Assembly: GCA_945836355.1 (NCBI GenBank)
Contig: CAMALD010000061.1
Coordinates: 1-7,383 of the forward strand
Origin: an uncultured Lachnospiraceae bacterium
GTDB lineage: Bacteria; Bacillota; Clostridia; Lachnospirales; Lachnospiraceae
Reading direction: 5' to 3'
Length of the DNA stretch: 7,383 nucleotides
The position numbers were made by a program, and so were the translations under genes. Each line of letters starts with the position of its first letter. Position 1 is the first letter of the stretch. Of the stretch, positions 1 through 6,338 are shown piece by piece. The notes beneath the pieces were generated by a model. The model was not told where the DNA came from. It searched no databases and saw nothing but the letters and a program-made list of their open reading frames with translations.

Positions 1-2025
1 GGTCGATTTCAGTTCTCTTTTGATTACGGCGATGGTTGCCACACAAGGTGTGTACAGCAGAACAAAAATCATGAGCGCATACGCATTCAGCGCGCCAAAG
101 CCATACCCTGCAAGCACCGCTGTCATTTCAGCCATTCCTGCTGCGGAGCTGATGTTCTGAATGCCAAACAGCACGGACATGCTCGACACTACCACTTCCT
201 TTGCCGCCAGTCCGGAAATCAGAGCCAGCGCAAGCTGCCAGAGACCCAGTCCCGCTGTGGAAAGTATCGGCGTGAGAGCCCTTCCGAGCATTGCGCCAAA
301 GCTCTGCGACATGTCATCCACCAGACCGTGAATGCCGAAATTCAGCACAAACCAGACCACGATGGACGCAATAAAAATCGTCGTTCCCGCCTTGGTCAGG
401 TAATCACGCACCTTTTCCCACACATAGATTGCAATCGTGCGCGCATTCGGAGTTTTATACTCCGGCAGCTCGATCAACAGCGGATTGCGTGTATCATGCA
501 CACGGCACACCTTTTTGCAGCCGGCACACGCTGCCTGCTGCCCTTCCTCCGTTTTTCCGCCCTCTATCCGGCTCATGACAAAGGCTGTCAGAATACCGAC
601 CACCAGTCCGATTAGATACATGGAAAACGCAGCCGGCATCGCATATTTTCCGAAAAACATCTCTGAAAACAGCACATATACCGGAAGTCTCGCACTGCAC
701 GACATAAAAGGAGTGGCAAGGATTGTTCTGCGGCGGTCCTTCGGATCCTCCAGCGCTCTGGAGGCCATGACCGCAGGCACGGTGCAGCCGAAGCCCAGCA
801 CCATCGGGATAAATGCACGCCCCGACAGGCCAAGCTTTCCCATCAGACCATCCATCACGTATGCCACACGGGACATATAGCCGCTGTCCTCCAAAAATGC
901 CAGCGCCAGAAATAAGATAAAAATATTCGGCAAAAACGTCAGGATTCCCCCTACCCCGGCGATGATGCCGTCCACCAGAAGGGATATCACCGTTTCATTC
1001 ACCTTCAGTGCCGCCAGCGCCAGTGACACCTTCCCGGAAAACCAACCCAGAAAAATCTCAAAATAGCCCTTCAGCCAGTCTCCGATAAAAAATGTCAGAA
1101 AAAAGACCACAGCCATAATGCATAAGAACACCGGCAGACCAAGATAGCGGTGTGTCAGCAGACGGTCAATCTTATCCGTCTTCTGCTGCTTGCTCTGCTT
1201 ATTTACCAGACATTCCTCGATAATTTCCTCGATAAAATCATACTTCTGATTAATAATATCCGCCTCATAGCTGCGGTCTGCAATATCGGACACATCGATA
1301 CCGACCTGTGCCCTGATTTCTTCATCCTGCTCTAACAGCTTTAACGCATACCAGCGATAATTCCTGCATTCAAACCCGCTCTGCTTTAAGCGTTCCGTGA
1401 TTTCGTCAATCTTATCTTCAATCACATCCTCATAAACCATCGCGTATTCTTCATGGTGGTTATGTCTGTGCCTGCTGTTCTTCTCGCGCTCCGCATGCTG
1501 ATGCTCCAGAATAACACGGCATTTTTCCTTATGATGCGCCACAGTGTGCATCAATATCTGCAGTCCGGTGCGTTTGCGCGCAGATACCGGAATACACGGA
1601 ATTCCCAGCATCTCCGGCAGCCGGTGCAAATCAATTTCCATGCCGCGCTCCTGCACGATATCCATCATATTAAGTGCCAGCACCACCGGCTTGCCCAGCT
1701 CAATGAGCTGTAAGGTCAGGTACAGATTGCGTTCAAGCGCGGAGGCGTCCGCCACATCCACAATCACATCCACCTCATCCTCCATGATGAACTGTCTGGT
1801 CAGCTTTTCTTCCATCGTGTAGGATGTCAGGCTGTATATTCCCGGAAGATCCACCAGCCGAAAAGAATGGCTGTGGTACTTCATCGCGCCCTCCTTCTTC
1901 TCTACGGTAACGCCCGGCCAGTTCGCAACCTTCAGCCTTGCACCGGTATATGCATTAAACAACGTTGTTTTTCCGCAGTTCGGATTCCCGACAAATCCTA
2001 CCCGCAGTTCCTTCTCTTCTTCCAT
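1..2025 (-). CDS. feoB: Ferrous iron transporter FeoB (3' end cut by window edge)
   Basis: GTP-driven Fe(II) importer of the cytoplasmic membrane. The frame is open from the ATG at 2023-2025 to base 1, giving 675 residues without a stop; probably only a few dozen C-terminal residues are missing. Visible in the sequence: G1 loop GNPNCGKT (residues 13-20), the G2 Thr in WPGVT (Thr40), G3 DLPG (59-62), G4 NMMD (119-122), then a spacer domain to about residue 290 and a hydrophobic multi-helix core after that. Both Gate motifs are present: GFGCTVPAVM (Cys414) and LLYTPCVATIAV (Cys661). Two features stand out: a His-rich loop at residues 175-191, and a CxxCxxxC loop (Cys500, 503, 507) just before the conserved ELPEY segment. 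AGGAG lies 7 bases before the start codon. It follows feoA by 27 bases, so the two are very likely co-transcribed. The family assignment is secure. Confidence 0.97.
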   Translation of the reverse strand, partial: MEEEKELRVGFVGNPNCGKTTLFNAYTGARLKVANWPGVTVEKKEGAMKYHSHSFRLVDLPGIYSLTSYTMEEKLTRQFIMEDEVDVIVDVADASALERNLYLTLQLIELGKPVVLALNMMDIVQERGMEIDLHRLPEMLGIPCIPVSARKRTGLQILMHTVAHHKEKCRVILEHQHAEREKNSRHRHNHHEEYAMVYEDVIEDKIDEITERLKQSGFECRNYRWYALKLLEQDEEIRAQVGIDVSDIADRSYEADIINQKYDFIEEIIEECLVNKQSKQQKTDKIDRLLTHRYLGLPVFLCIMAVVFFLTFFIGDWLKGYFEIFLGWFSGKVSLALAALKVNETVISLLVDGIIAGVGGILTFLPNIFILFLALAFLEDSGYMSRVAYVMDGLMGKLGLSGRAFIPMVLGFGCTVPAVMASRALEDPKDRRRTILATPFMSCSARLPVYVLFSEMFFGKYAMPAAFSMYLIGLVVGILTAFVMSRIEGGKTEEGQQAACAGCKKVCRVHDTRNPLLIELPEYKTPNARTIAIYVWEKVRDYLTKAGTTIFIASIVVWFVLNFGIHGLVDDMSQSFGAMLGRALTPILSTAGLGLWQLALALISGLAAKEVVVSSMSVLFGIQNISSAAGMAEMTAVLAGYGFGALNAYALMIFVLLYTPCVATIAVIKRELKST

Positions 2026-2052
2026 CTTGCTTCTCCTGCCACCTATCTTTTT

Positions 2053-2292
2053 TTATTCCGTTTTTGATGTAATATAGATGTTTTCCGCTATTTTTCTTCC
2101 GACTGCCAGCCTGGTGCCCCGCACATAAAAAATCACGGAACCGCTGTGCTTTTTATTGAGCACGGTAAGGTTAGTCCCCCGGGTCAGTCCCAGTGCAATG
2201 AGGCGCATCTGGGTCGGCTTCGGCAGCTCCATGCCCGCAACACTGTACACACCGCCGATTTTGGCATCACATAAATTCTCTCTAGCTTCCAT
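2053..2292 (-). CDS. feoA: Ferrous iron transport protein FeoA
   Basis: Small cytosolic SH3-like partner of FeoB that supports Fe(II) uptake. From the chosen ATG it is 79 residues, close to the usual 75-80 of the family. The FeoA signature is clear: LCDAKIGGVYSV near the N-terminus, then MRLIALGLTRGT, then VIFYVRGTRLAVGRKIAENI. The start at 2290-2292 was chosen because AGGAGA (2301-2306) sits 8 bases upstream and the homologous region begins just after it. An in-frame ATG at 2341-2343 would add 17 residues with no family resemblance (96 residues in all). That ATG overlaps the queH stop in an ATGA arrangement and has only a weak AAAGG before it, so it remains a real alternative. The stop is TAA at 2053-2055, with feoB starting 27 bases further on. 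Family assignment is firm; the exact start is less so. Confidence 0.93.
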   Translation of the reverse strand: MEARENLCDAKIGGVYSVAGMELPKPTQMRLIALGLTRGTNLTVLNKKHSGSVIFYVRGTRLAVGRKIAENIYITSKTE

Positions 2293-2300
2293 TCTGTTCA

Positions 2301-2306
2301 TCTCCT
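2301..2306 (-). promoter_or_regulatory. Ribosome binding site that decides the feoA start
   Basis: AGGAGA on the minus strand, 8 bases before the ATG at 2292. It is the best Shine-Dalgarno match near feoA and lies inside the 17-codon extension that an upstream start at 2343 would translate. It therefore favours the 79-residue protein. Confidence 0.65.
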
Positions 2307-2339
2307 GTTCGATTCCCGGCTCTGTGACATTATACGCAA

Positions 2340-2996
2340 TCATGTCAGCGCCTTTGTTTTTCTTCTTTCTTCATAAGAATATACACAGCCGCAGAAATCC
2401 TGCCTGTATAGCCGGTATTCCTGTGAAAGCTCTGTGGAACGCTTATAACCGTTTTTCTTTTTAAAATCCGAGTAGAGATAATCCACCCCGTACTTTAAGG
2501 ACAACTCTTTTCCTATCAAATTCAACTTTTCGGCATTTTTCAGCGGGCTGATGCTCAGCGTGGTGGTAAAATAATCAAAGCCCCCTGCTGCCGCAGCCCC
2601 GGCAGCCTTCTCCAGCCGCAGGCGATAGCACCTAAAGCATCTCTCACCACCCTCCGGCGCCTGTTCAAGTCCCCTGGCAATCTCGTAAAAGCTCTCCGGT
2701 TCATAATCGCCCACCATCACGGTTACCGGATGCAACGTCGGCAATTCGCTCACCAGCCTCTGCAGCTCTTTTGCCCGCTTATCGTATTCCTCCTTAGGAA
2801 AAATGTTTGGATTATAGTACAGCACCGTGATTGAAAAATATTGTGACAGATACTCCAGCACATAGCTGCTGCAGGGTGCACAGCAGGCATGCAAAAGCAG
2901 GGACGGCACACGGCCCTCCCTTTGCAGCCCGGATATGGTCTCATCCAACATCCTCTGATAATTTACTTTATTGTTGCCAGCCAAATTGTTCATCAT
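2340..2996 (-). CDS. queH: Epoxyqueuosine reductase QueH
   Basis: Reduces epoxyqueuosine to queuosine in tRNA, the last step of queuosine synthesis, as a non-homologous substitute for the cobalamin enzyme QueG. The 218-residue protein shows the whole QueH (DUF208) pattern: LLLHACCAPCSSYVLEYL (Cys38, 39, 42), YYNPNIFPKEEYDKR (60-74), GERCFRCYRLRLEKAA (Cys120, 123), FTTTLSISPLKN (143-154), then FKKKNGYKRS and the C-terminal QDFCGCVYSY (Cys202, 204). QueH enzymes hold a [4Fe-4S] cluster and further iron with such cysteines; which residue does what here is inferred from the family. Two ATGs are adjacent (2996 and 2993) and cannot be separated by sequence. Neither has a clear Shine-Dalgarno, but the hisC stop is only 3 bases away, so coupled translation is likely. 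The stop TGA overlaps the alternative feoA ATG. Normal length, no sign of damage. Confidence 0.95.
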   Translation of the reverse strand: MMNNLAGNNKVNYQRMLDETISGLQREGRVPSLLLHACCAPCSSYVLEYLSQYFSITVLYYNPNIFPKEEYDKRAKELQRLVSELPTLHPVTVMVGDYEPESFYEIARGLEQAPEGGERCFRCYRLRLEKAAGAAAAGGFDYFTTTLSISPLKNAEKLNLIGKELSLKYGVDYLYSDFKKKNGYKRSTELSQEYRLYRQDFCGCVYSYEERRKTKALT

Positions 2997-2999
2997 CGT

Positions 3000-4058
3000 T
3001 TACAATATCTTTTTCAGGATATCCACAAAAGTCTCCATCTGGCGCTGTGTGCCGATGGTAATGCGCAAATAGTTGTCAATACGCGGCTTTTCAAAGTAAC
3101 GCACAAAAATATTGTATTTGCGCAGTTCCTCAAAAATCTGCTTTGCCGGTACACTCTTATGTGTTGAAAACAGGAAATTGGCAGAGGAATCAAGGCTTGT
3201 AAATCCAAGCTCCGCCAGTTTCTTTTTCGTCCACTCTCTGGTCGCAATAATCTTGTTGCAGCACTGCTTGAAGTAGTTCTGATCCTCCACCGCACATACG
3301 CCGCACATCAATGCCGGATAGTTCATGGTGTACGAGTTCATCGAATATTTGACATCATTCATTGCCTTAATCAGCGTCGGGTGTCCGATTGCATACCCCA
3401 CGCGCATTCCCGCCATCGCACGCGACTTGGAAAAGGTCTGTACCACCAGCAGATTCTCATATTTCTCAATCAACGGCAGAGCGGACTGCCCGCCGAAATC
3501 AACATATGCTTCATCCACAATCACGACCGATTCGCGGTTGTGCATCAAAATATCCTCGATGAACTCCAACCCCTCTGCGATTGATGTCGGTGCATTCGGA
3601 TTCGCAATCACAATACCGCCGTTTTTGCGGTAATAATCCTCTTTGCGGATGCGAAAGTTCTCATCCAGTGCCGGGCGCTCATACGGAATCCGATACAGCT
3701 CTGCCCATACATCATAGAAGGAGTAGGTGATATCCGGAAACAAAATCGGCTCCTTGGAATTAAAAAAAGTCAGAAATGCAACGGACAATACGTCATCCGA
3801 TCCCACTCCCACAAAAACCTGATCCGCACCGACCTCGTAGTATTTTGCAAGCGCATTGACCAGAGACTCCGACTTATAATTCGGATACAGGCGCACATTG
3901 TCCATCTTCTCACCCAACGCACGGATTTCCCTTAACAGACGCGGAGTCGGCGGATACGGACATTCGTTGGTATTTAATTTAATCATATCTGCAAATTCCG
4001 GCTGCTCTCCCGGTGTGTACGGTTCTACTTTACGAAAGTTCTTTTCCCACGCTCTCAT
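3000..4058 (-). CDS. hisC: Histidinol-phosphate aminotransferase (class I/II PLP enzyme)
   Basis: PLP-dependent transaminase that converts imidazole-acetol phosphate and glutamate to histidinol phosphate in histidine synthesis; some HisC enzymes also act on aromatic amino acids. The 352 residues match the family length. Visible motifs: LNTNECPYPPTP (28-39), GVGSDDVL (84-91), NPNAPTS with Asn154, DEAYVDFGG with Asp182 and Tyr185, TFSKSRAMAGMRVGY with the PLP lysine Lys211 and Arg219, and LRITIG with Arg332. GGAGGA (4065-4070) lies 6 bases before the ATG. A sigma-A-like promoter lies about 40-65 bases upstream. No other his genes are in the window, so it is either a lone copy or a second one. 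A broader-specificity aromatic or phosphonate-type aminotransferase of the same fold cannot be fully excluded, but the motifs fit HisC best. Confidence 0.9.
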   Translation of the reverse strand: MRAWEKNFRKVEPYTPGEQPEFADMIKLNTNECPYPPTPRLLREIRALGEKMDNVRLYPNYKSESLVNALAKYYEVGADQVFVGVGSDDVLSVAFLTFFNSKEPILFPDITYSFYDVWAELYRIPYERPALDENFRIRKEDYYRKNGGIVIANPNAPTSIAEGLEFIEDILMHNRESVVIVDEAYVDFGGQSALPLIEKYENLLVVQTFSKSRAMAGMRVGYAIGHPTLIKAMNDVKYSMNSYTMNYPALMCGVCAVEDQNYFKQCCNKIIATREWTKKKLAELGFTSLDSSANFLFSTHKSVPAKQIFEELRKYNIFVRYFEKPRIDNYLRITIGTQRQMETFVDILKKIL

Positions 4059-4064
4059 TGTATG

Positions 4065-4070
4065 TCCTCC
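4065..4070 (-). promoter_or_regulatory. Ribosome binding site of hisC
   Basis: GGAGGA on the minus strand with a 6-base gap to the ATG at 4058. It supports that start and suggests strong initiation at the head of the hisC-queH-feoAB run. Confidence 0.7.
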
Positions 4071-4094
4071 CCGATGTCAATCTTCTTGTGAACT

Positions 4095-4124
4095 ACGATA
4101 ACACTTTTCCAGCCGCTTTGTCAA
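4095..4124 (-). promoter_or_regulatory. Sigma-A-type promoter upstream of hisC
   Basis: The minus strand has a perfect -35 box TTGACA (4119-4124), an 18-base spacer, and a -10 box TATCGT (4095-4100; four of six consensus bases, including the key T, A and final T). The predicted transcript start is near 4088, giving a leader of about 30 bases that contains the hisC ribosome site. No operator palindrome, T-box or attenuator fits in so short a leader. A second TTGACA at 4075-4080 has no usable -10 before the gene. This would be the main promoter for hisC-queH-feoA-feoB. Confidence 0.55.
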
Positions 4125-4184
4125 TGTTTTTCCGACTTGAGTTTCCGCAGTTTTCTCCGAATGCTTTTGTTGTGTGCCGGGAAA

Positions 4185-4265
4185 TTTTCAGTGCAGGCTT
4201 GCTCTCACTTGTTCCGATTTATCAGGATGCCTTGGTACATTTTATTCCGTATTTTTTCAGTGCAG
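4185..4265. repeat. Pair of exact 12-bp direct repeats at the 3' end of the zinc-ribbon gene
   Basis: TTTTCAGTGCAG occurs on the plus strand at 4185-4196 and again at 4254-4265, 69 bases apart. The second copy contains the last two codons and the TGA stop of the zinc-ribbon gene; the first lies in the intergenic region. Read on the minus strand, both give Leu-His-stop in the corresponding frame, but the codons before the intergenic copy do not resemble the gene. It may be a decayed duplication of the gene end, or chance. The rest of the 198-bp gap (4059-4256) holds the hisC promoter and no convincing intrinsic terminator: on the minus strand no GC-rich stem is followed by a T run. Confidence 0.5.
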
Positions 4266-4520
4266 CTCCCCGCCGCATTTATCACAAAAGTCCAGCCCCT
4301 CCAGGGTAATGCCGCCGCAGTCCGGGCAGATAATCTTCTCCGGTAAAATCTCCCTCTCCAGAATCTCGTATTCGCCGTTTTCATCCCTGCCATCCTCGGA
4401 TATCTTTTCCTCGCGCGCCACCACAAGCATTTCCTCAAATTTATGCCCCTGCACAGCAAGTTGCTCCGGTGTCACCTGCTTTTTGGGCAATTTTCTGAAG
4501 ATGCGTCCAATCCAAGACAT
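4257..4520 (-). CDS. Small zinc-ribbon protein of unknown function
   Basis: An 87-residue protein whose C-terminus forms a zinc ribbon: CPDCGG (Cys65, Cys68), ten residues, then CDKCGG (Cys79, Cys82), ending four residues later. The N-terminus (residues 1-14) is short, basic and amphipathic, with Trp3 and several Lys/Arg. Residues 27-62 are acidic and probably helical. There is no signal peptide or membrane segment, so it should be cytosolic, perhaps touching the membrane, protein or nucleic acid through the basic end. AGGAGG lies 7 bases before the ATG, so it is very likely translated. It is 62 bases downstream of the S8 gene and 198 bases from hisC, and could be the last gene of the upstream unit or be transcribed alone. 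Zinc binding is inferred from cysteine spacing; I do not recognise a specific function. Confidence 0.8.
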   Translation of the reverse strand: MSWIGRIFRKLPKKQVTPEQLAVQGHKFEEMLVVAREEKISEDGRDENGEYEILEREILPEKIICPDCGGITLEGLDFCDKCGGELH

Positions 4521-4540
4521 GTTTTTCCCTCCTGCCTTCT

Positions 4541-4571
4541 ATTTTAAAAATTTGAATATATCGTAACACAA
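4541..4571 (-). promoter_or_regulatory. Weak candidate promoter before the zinc-ribbon gene
   Basis: In the AT-rich 62-base gap after the S8 gene the minus strand has TAAAAT (4541-4546), a good -10 box, with TTGTGT (4566-4571) 19 bases upstream as a poor -35. TTGACG at 4574-4579 is a better -35 but has no good -10 at the right distance. The start point would fall almost on the ribosome site, which weakens the case. Confidence 0.25.
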
Positions 4572-4582
4572 ATCGTCAAATC

Positions 4583-6316
4583 CTATATATTTGCGACCGT
4601 CCTAAGCTCCTCAAAGGCTCCGTAAAAATCTACTCTTCCGTAGCCCCATTCCCTGCTTGGAACCTCAATACCCGTGCGCTCAGCTCCGCCCTGCAGCAAA
4701 CGCTTAATCTCCTGAGATCGTATCTGCGGCTGTCTGTCACCGCCGACCGCCCATTCCAGTACCAGCGCACATCCGCCGGCTGTCAGGGCTGCAGCCGCGG
4801 CACCTCCATTCGCAAAGCGGTATCCGCCTCCTGCCATCGGGCCGTAAATATCCACACCTGGAGCCGCCACATCCGGCTTATACCGATTTGTCCGCGTGAA
4901 GCCCCTTCCGGAATGCAGATAAATCGATTTATCCGCGACACGGTACGACGCCACGGTGATTGGAGCTTCCGTATTGCCCGGATCCGTTATGGTTATATCG
5001 GGGTCGGGCCGCAAAAAATAGGTATCCTCCTGCACAAACTGACGCAGGGGCAGCCAGATGTCAAAACCATTGTCCACCACCGTATCACGATATATCAAAA
5101 ACCGCCAGATTCCTTCGGTCGGCTGCCGCAGCCGCATCAGCACAAGCTGATTCCCCGTACGGTTTCCCGCCGAAAAATAGTCCACATACAGTCTCGTGTT
5201 TTCAAACAAAAAACGAATGATCTGGCTGTTGTTCCGTCTGCTTGGTATCCTGCTGATGAGCTCTCCCGTAGGAGAAATCACAGCGACGGAGTACTGGCTC
5301 AGCAGAGATGCCCATAATTCCATCGTAAACCCCGGCTCTCTTTCCCCCACCTTCAATTCCACCTGCTCGTACTCACCAGCCACCTGCTCCGAATGATAAT
5401 GCAGACTGTAGCCCGCTTCGTTTCCGGTCGCTGTCACCACGCAGATATTGTACCGCGAAGCATAGCCATCCAGCATCCGGTCCAGAATCCCCGCACCGTC
5501 ATGCCCGCCGGAATTCGTGCCAAGCGTCATACAGATGACCAAAGGTCTGCCGATTCTTTGCGCTGTGCGCACCAGATACTCTACTCCCCAGGCCAAATCG
5601 GTCTCCTGATAGCATACCGCATCCTCCGGAATCAGGTAAAGCTCACGCAGATACTGTTTTGCCGGTTTGAGCTTTACCATAAGGATTTCCGCAAGAGGTG
5701 CCACGCCCGAGAAACCGGTATCGCGCACTATGTTCCCGGCAGCCAGCCCTGCGGCATATGTACCATGTCCCTCGATATCCCGCTCAGGTACCACCGAATA
5801 CGGGTCCTGTGCCATCAGCGCCTGCGTGAGCTGTGTGCGGCTGTATTCCGCGCCATAGGCAAAGCCTTCCGGCGGAGTTCCGTTCTGCTCGGTCTGATCC
5901 CATATTGCATAAATCCGGCTCGAGCCATCCGCGTTTCGAAATGCCGGATGCGTATAATCAATCCCGCTGTCCACAAAACCAATCAGCACACCGCTCCCCA
6001 GTAAATCAAGATACGGCATGCGGCGCAGCCTTGACACTCCCATTGCCTCCAGTGTCGGGGCACTGCTGCCTTCTGTGGCAAAGGTACTGCCCGGCTCCTC
6101 CATCATACCATAGCACCGCGGAGCAGCCGTATACGCAGACGGAAATTCCATATCGCCTGAGTGCAATCCCAGCTTTGCAAACGCAACCGTATACTCGTTA
6201 TTAAGAGGCAGGATACAGTCAAAGCCATATCGCTCCTGTATCATTTCCAATCTGCCAAACCGCTGAATAAAATAATCCGCCGTATCCTGTGAATATATCG
6301 CTTCCTTACAGTCCAT
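4583..6316 (-). CDS. CspA-like S8 (subtilisin) family protein, predicted pseudoprotease
   Basis: A 577-residue subtilase of the CspA-like clostridial type. Residues 1-50 (beginning MDCKEAIYSQDTADYF) resemble a Csp-type prodomain, and there is no signal peptide. The protease core begins near residue 80. It keeps the catalytic Asp116 (VDSGIDY), His184 (IEGHGTYAAG) and oxyanion Asn299 (ATGNEAG). A beta-rich insert of roughly 120 residues (about 315-435) sits where Csp proteins have their jelly roll. After PDVAAPG the expected GTSxAA motif reads NGGAAAAALTAGG: the Ser position is Ala506 (codon 4799-4801, GCC) and the Thr is Gly. No other Ser is nearby, so proteolysis and self-cleavage are predicted to be lost. 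The start at 6316 was chosen because GGAGG lies 5 bases upstream and homology begins there. An in-frame ATG at 6421 would overlap the upstream gene by 83 bases. It follows the C39-like gene by 22 bases, so the two are probably co-transcribed. Family assignment is strong; loss of activity is inferred. Confidence 0.92.
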   Translation of the reverse strand: MDCKEAIYSQDTADYFIQRFGRLEMIQERYGFDCILPLNNEYTVAFAKLGLHSGDMEFPSAYTAAPRCYGMMEEPGSTFATEGSSAPTLEAMGVSRLRRMPYLDLLGSGVLIGFVDSGIDYTHPAFRNADGSSRIYAIWDQTEQNGTPPEGFAYGAEYSRTQLTQALMAQDPYSVVPERDIEGHGTYAAGLAAGNIVRDTGFSGVAPLAEILMVKLKPAKQYLRELYLIPEDAVCYQETDLAWGVEYLVRTAQRIGRPLVICMTLGTNSGGHDGAGILDRMLDGYASRYNICVVTATGNEAGYSLHYHSEQVAGEYEQVELKVGEREPGFTMELWASLLSQYSVAVISPTGELISRIPSRRNNSQIIRFLFENTRLYVDYFSAGNRTGNQLVLMRLRQPTEGIWRFLIYRDTVVDNGFDIWLPLRQFVQEDTYFLRPDPDITITDPGNTEAPITVASYRVADKSIYLHSGRGFTRTNRYKPDVAAPGVDIYGPMAGGGYRFANGGAAAAALTAGGCALVLEWAVGGDRQPQIRSQEIKRLLQGGAERTGIEVPSREWGYGRVDFYGAFEELRTVANI

Positions 6317-6321
6317 TTCCG

Positions 6322-6326
6322 CCTCC
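6322..6326 (-). promoter_or_regulatory. Ribosome binding site that decides the S8 gene start
   Basis: GGAGG on the minus strand, 5 bases before the ATG at 6316, within the 22-base gap after the TAA of the C39-like gene. It supports a 577-residue protein rather than one with 35 extra residues translated from the 3' end of the neighbouring gene. Confidence 0.7.
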
Positions 6327-6338
6327 GGGCGTAATCGG

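Noticed and set aside
437..880. 147-codon open frame on the plus strand inside feoB
   Set aside because: It lies antisense to FeoB membrane core sequence, including the first Gate motif, has no ribosome site or recognisable domain, and is explained by the codon use of the real gene.
2900..3000. Fur box before the feo genes
   Set aside because: A partial TGATAATTTA-like stretch near 2956-2965 is inside queH coding sequence and lacks the inverted symmetry of a Fur site. No better match was seen just upstream of feoA or feoB.
4059..4256. T-box, riboswitch or attenuator before hisC
   Set aside because: The predicted leader is only about 30 bases. No T-box sequence, stem ladder or terminator with a T run is visible on the minus strand.
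4205..4459. 84-codon minus-strand frame overlapping the zinc-ribbon gene
   Set aside because: It is in another frame, Arg/Trp-rich, lacks a ribosome site, and competes with a gene that has AGGAGG and a clean zinc ribbon.
4547..4595. AT-rich inverted repeat after the S8 stop codon as a terminator
   Set aside because: The possible stem is about seven A/T pairs with a loop of more than 20 bases and no usable T run after a GC-rich stem, so it does not meet the requirements for an intrinsic terminator.
5393..6004. 203-codon open frame on the plus strand inside the S8 gene
   Set aside because: It is antisense to the catalytic Asp/His region of the S8 protein, its composition is Arg/His/Cys-rich without motifs, and no start signal is visible. 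A shadow frame.
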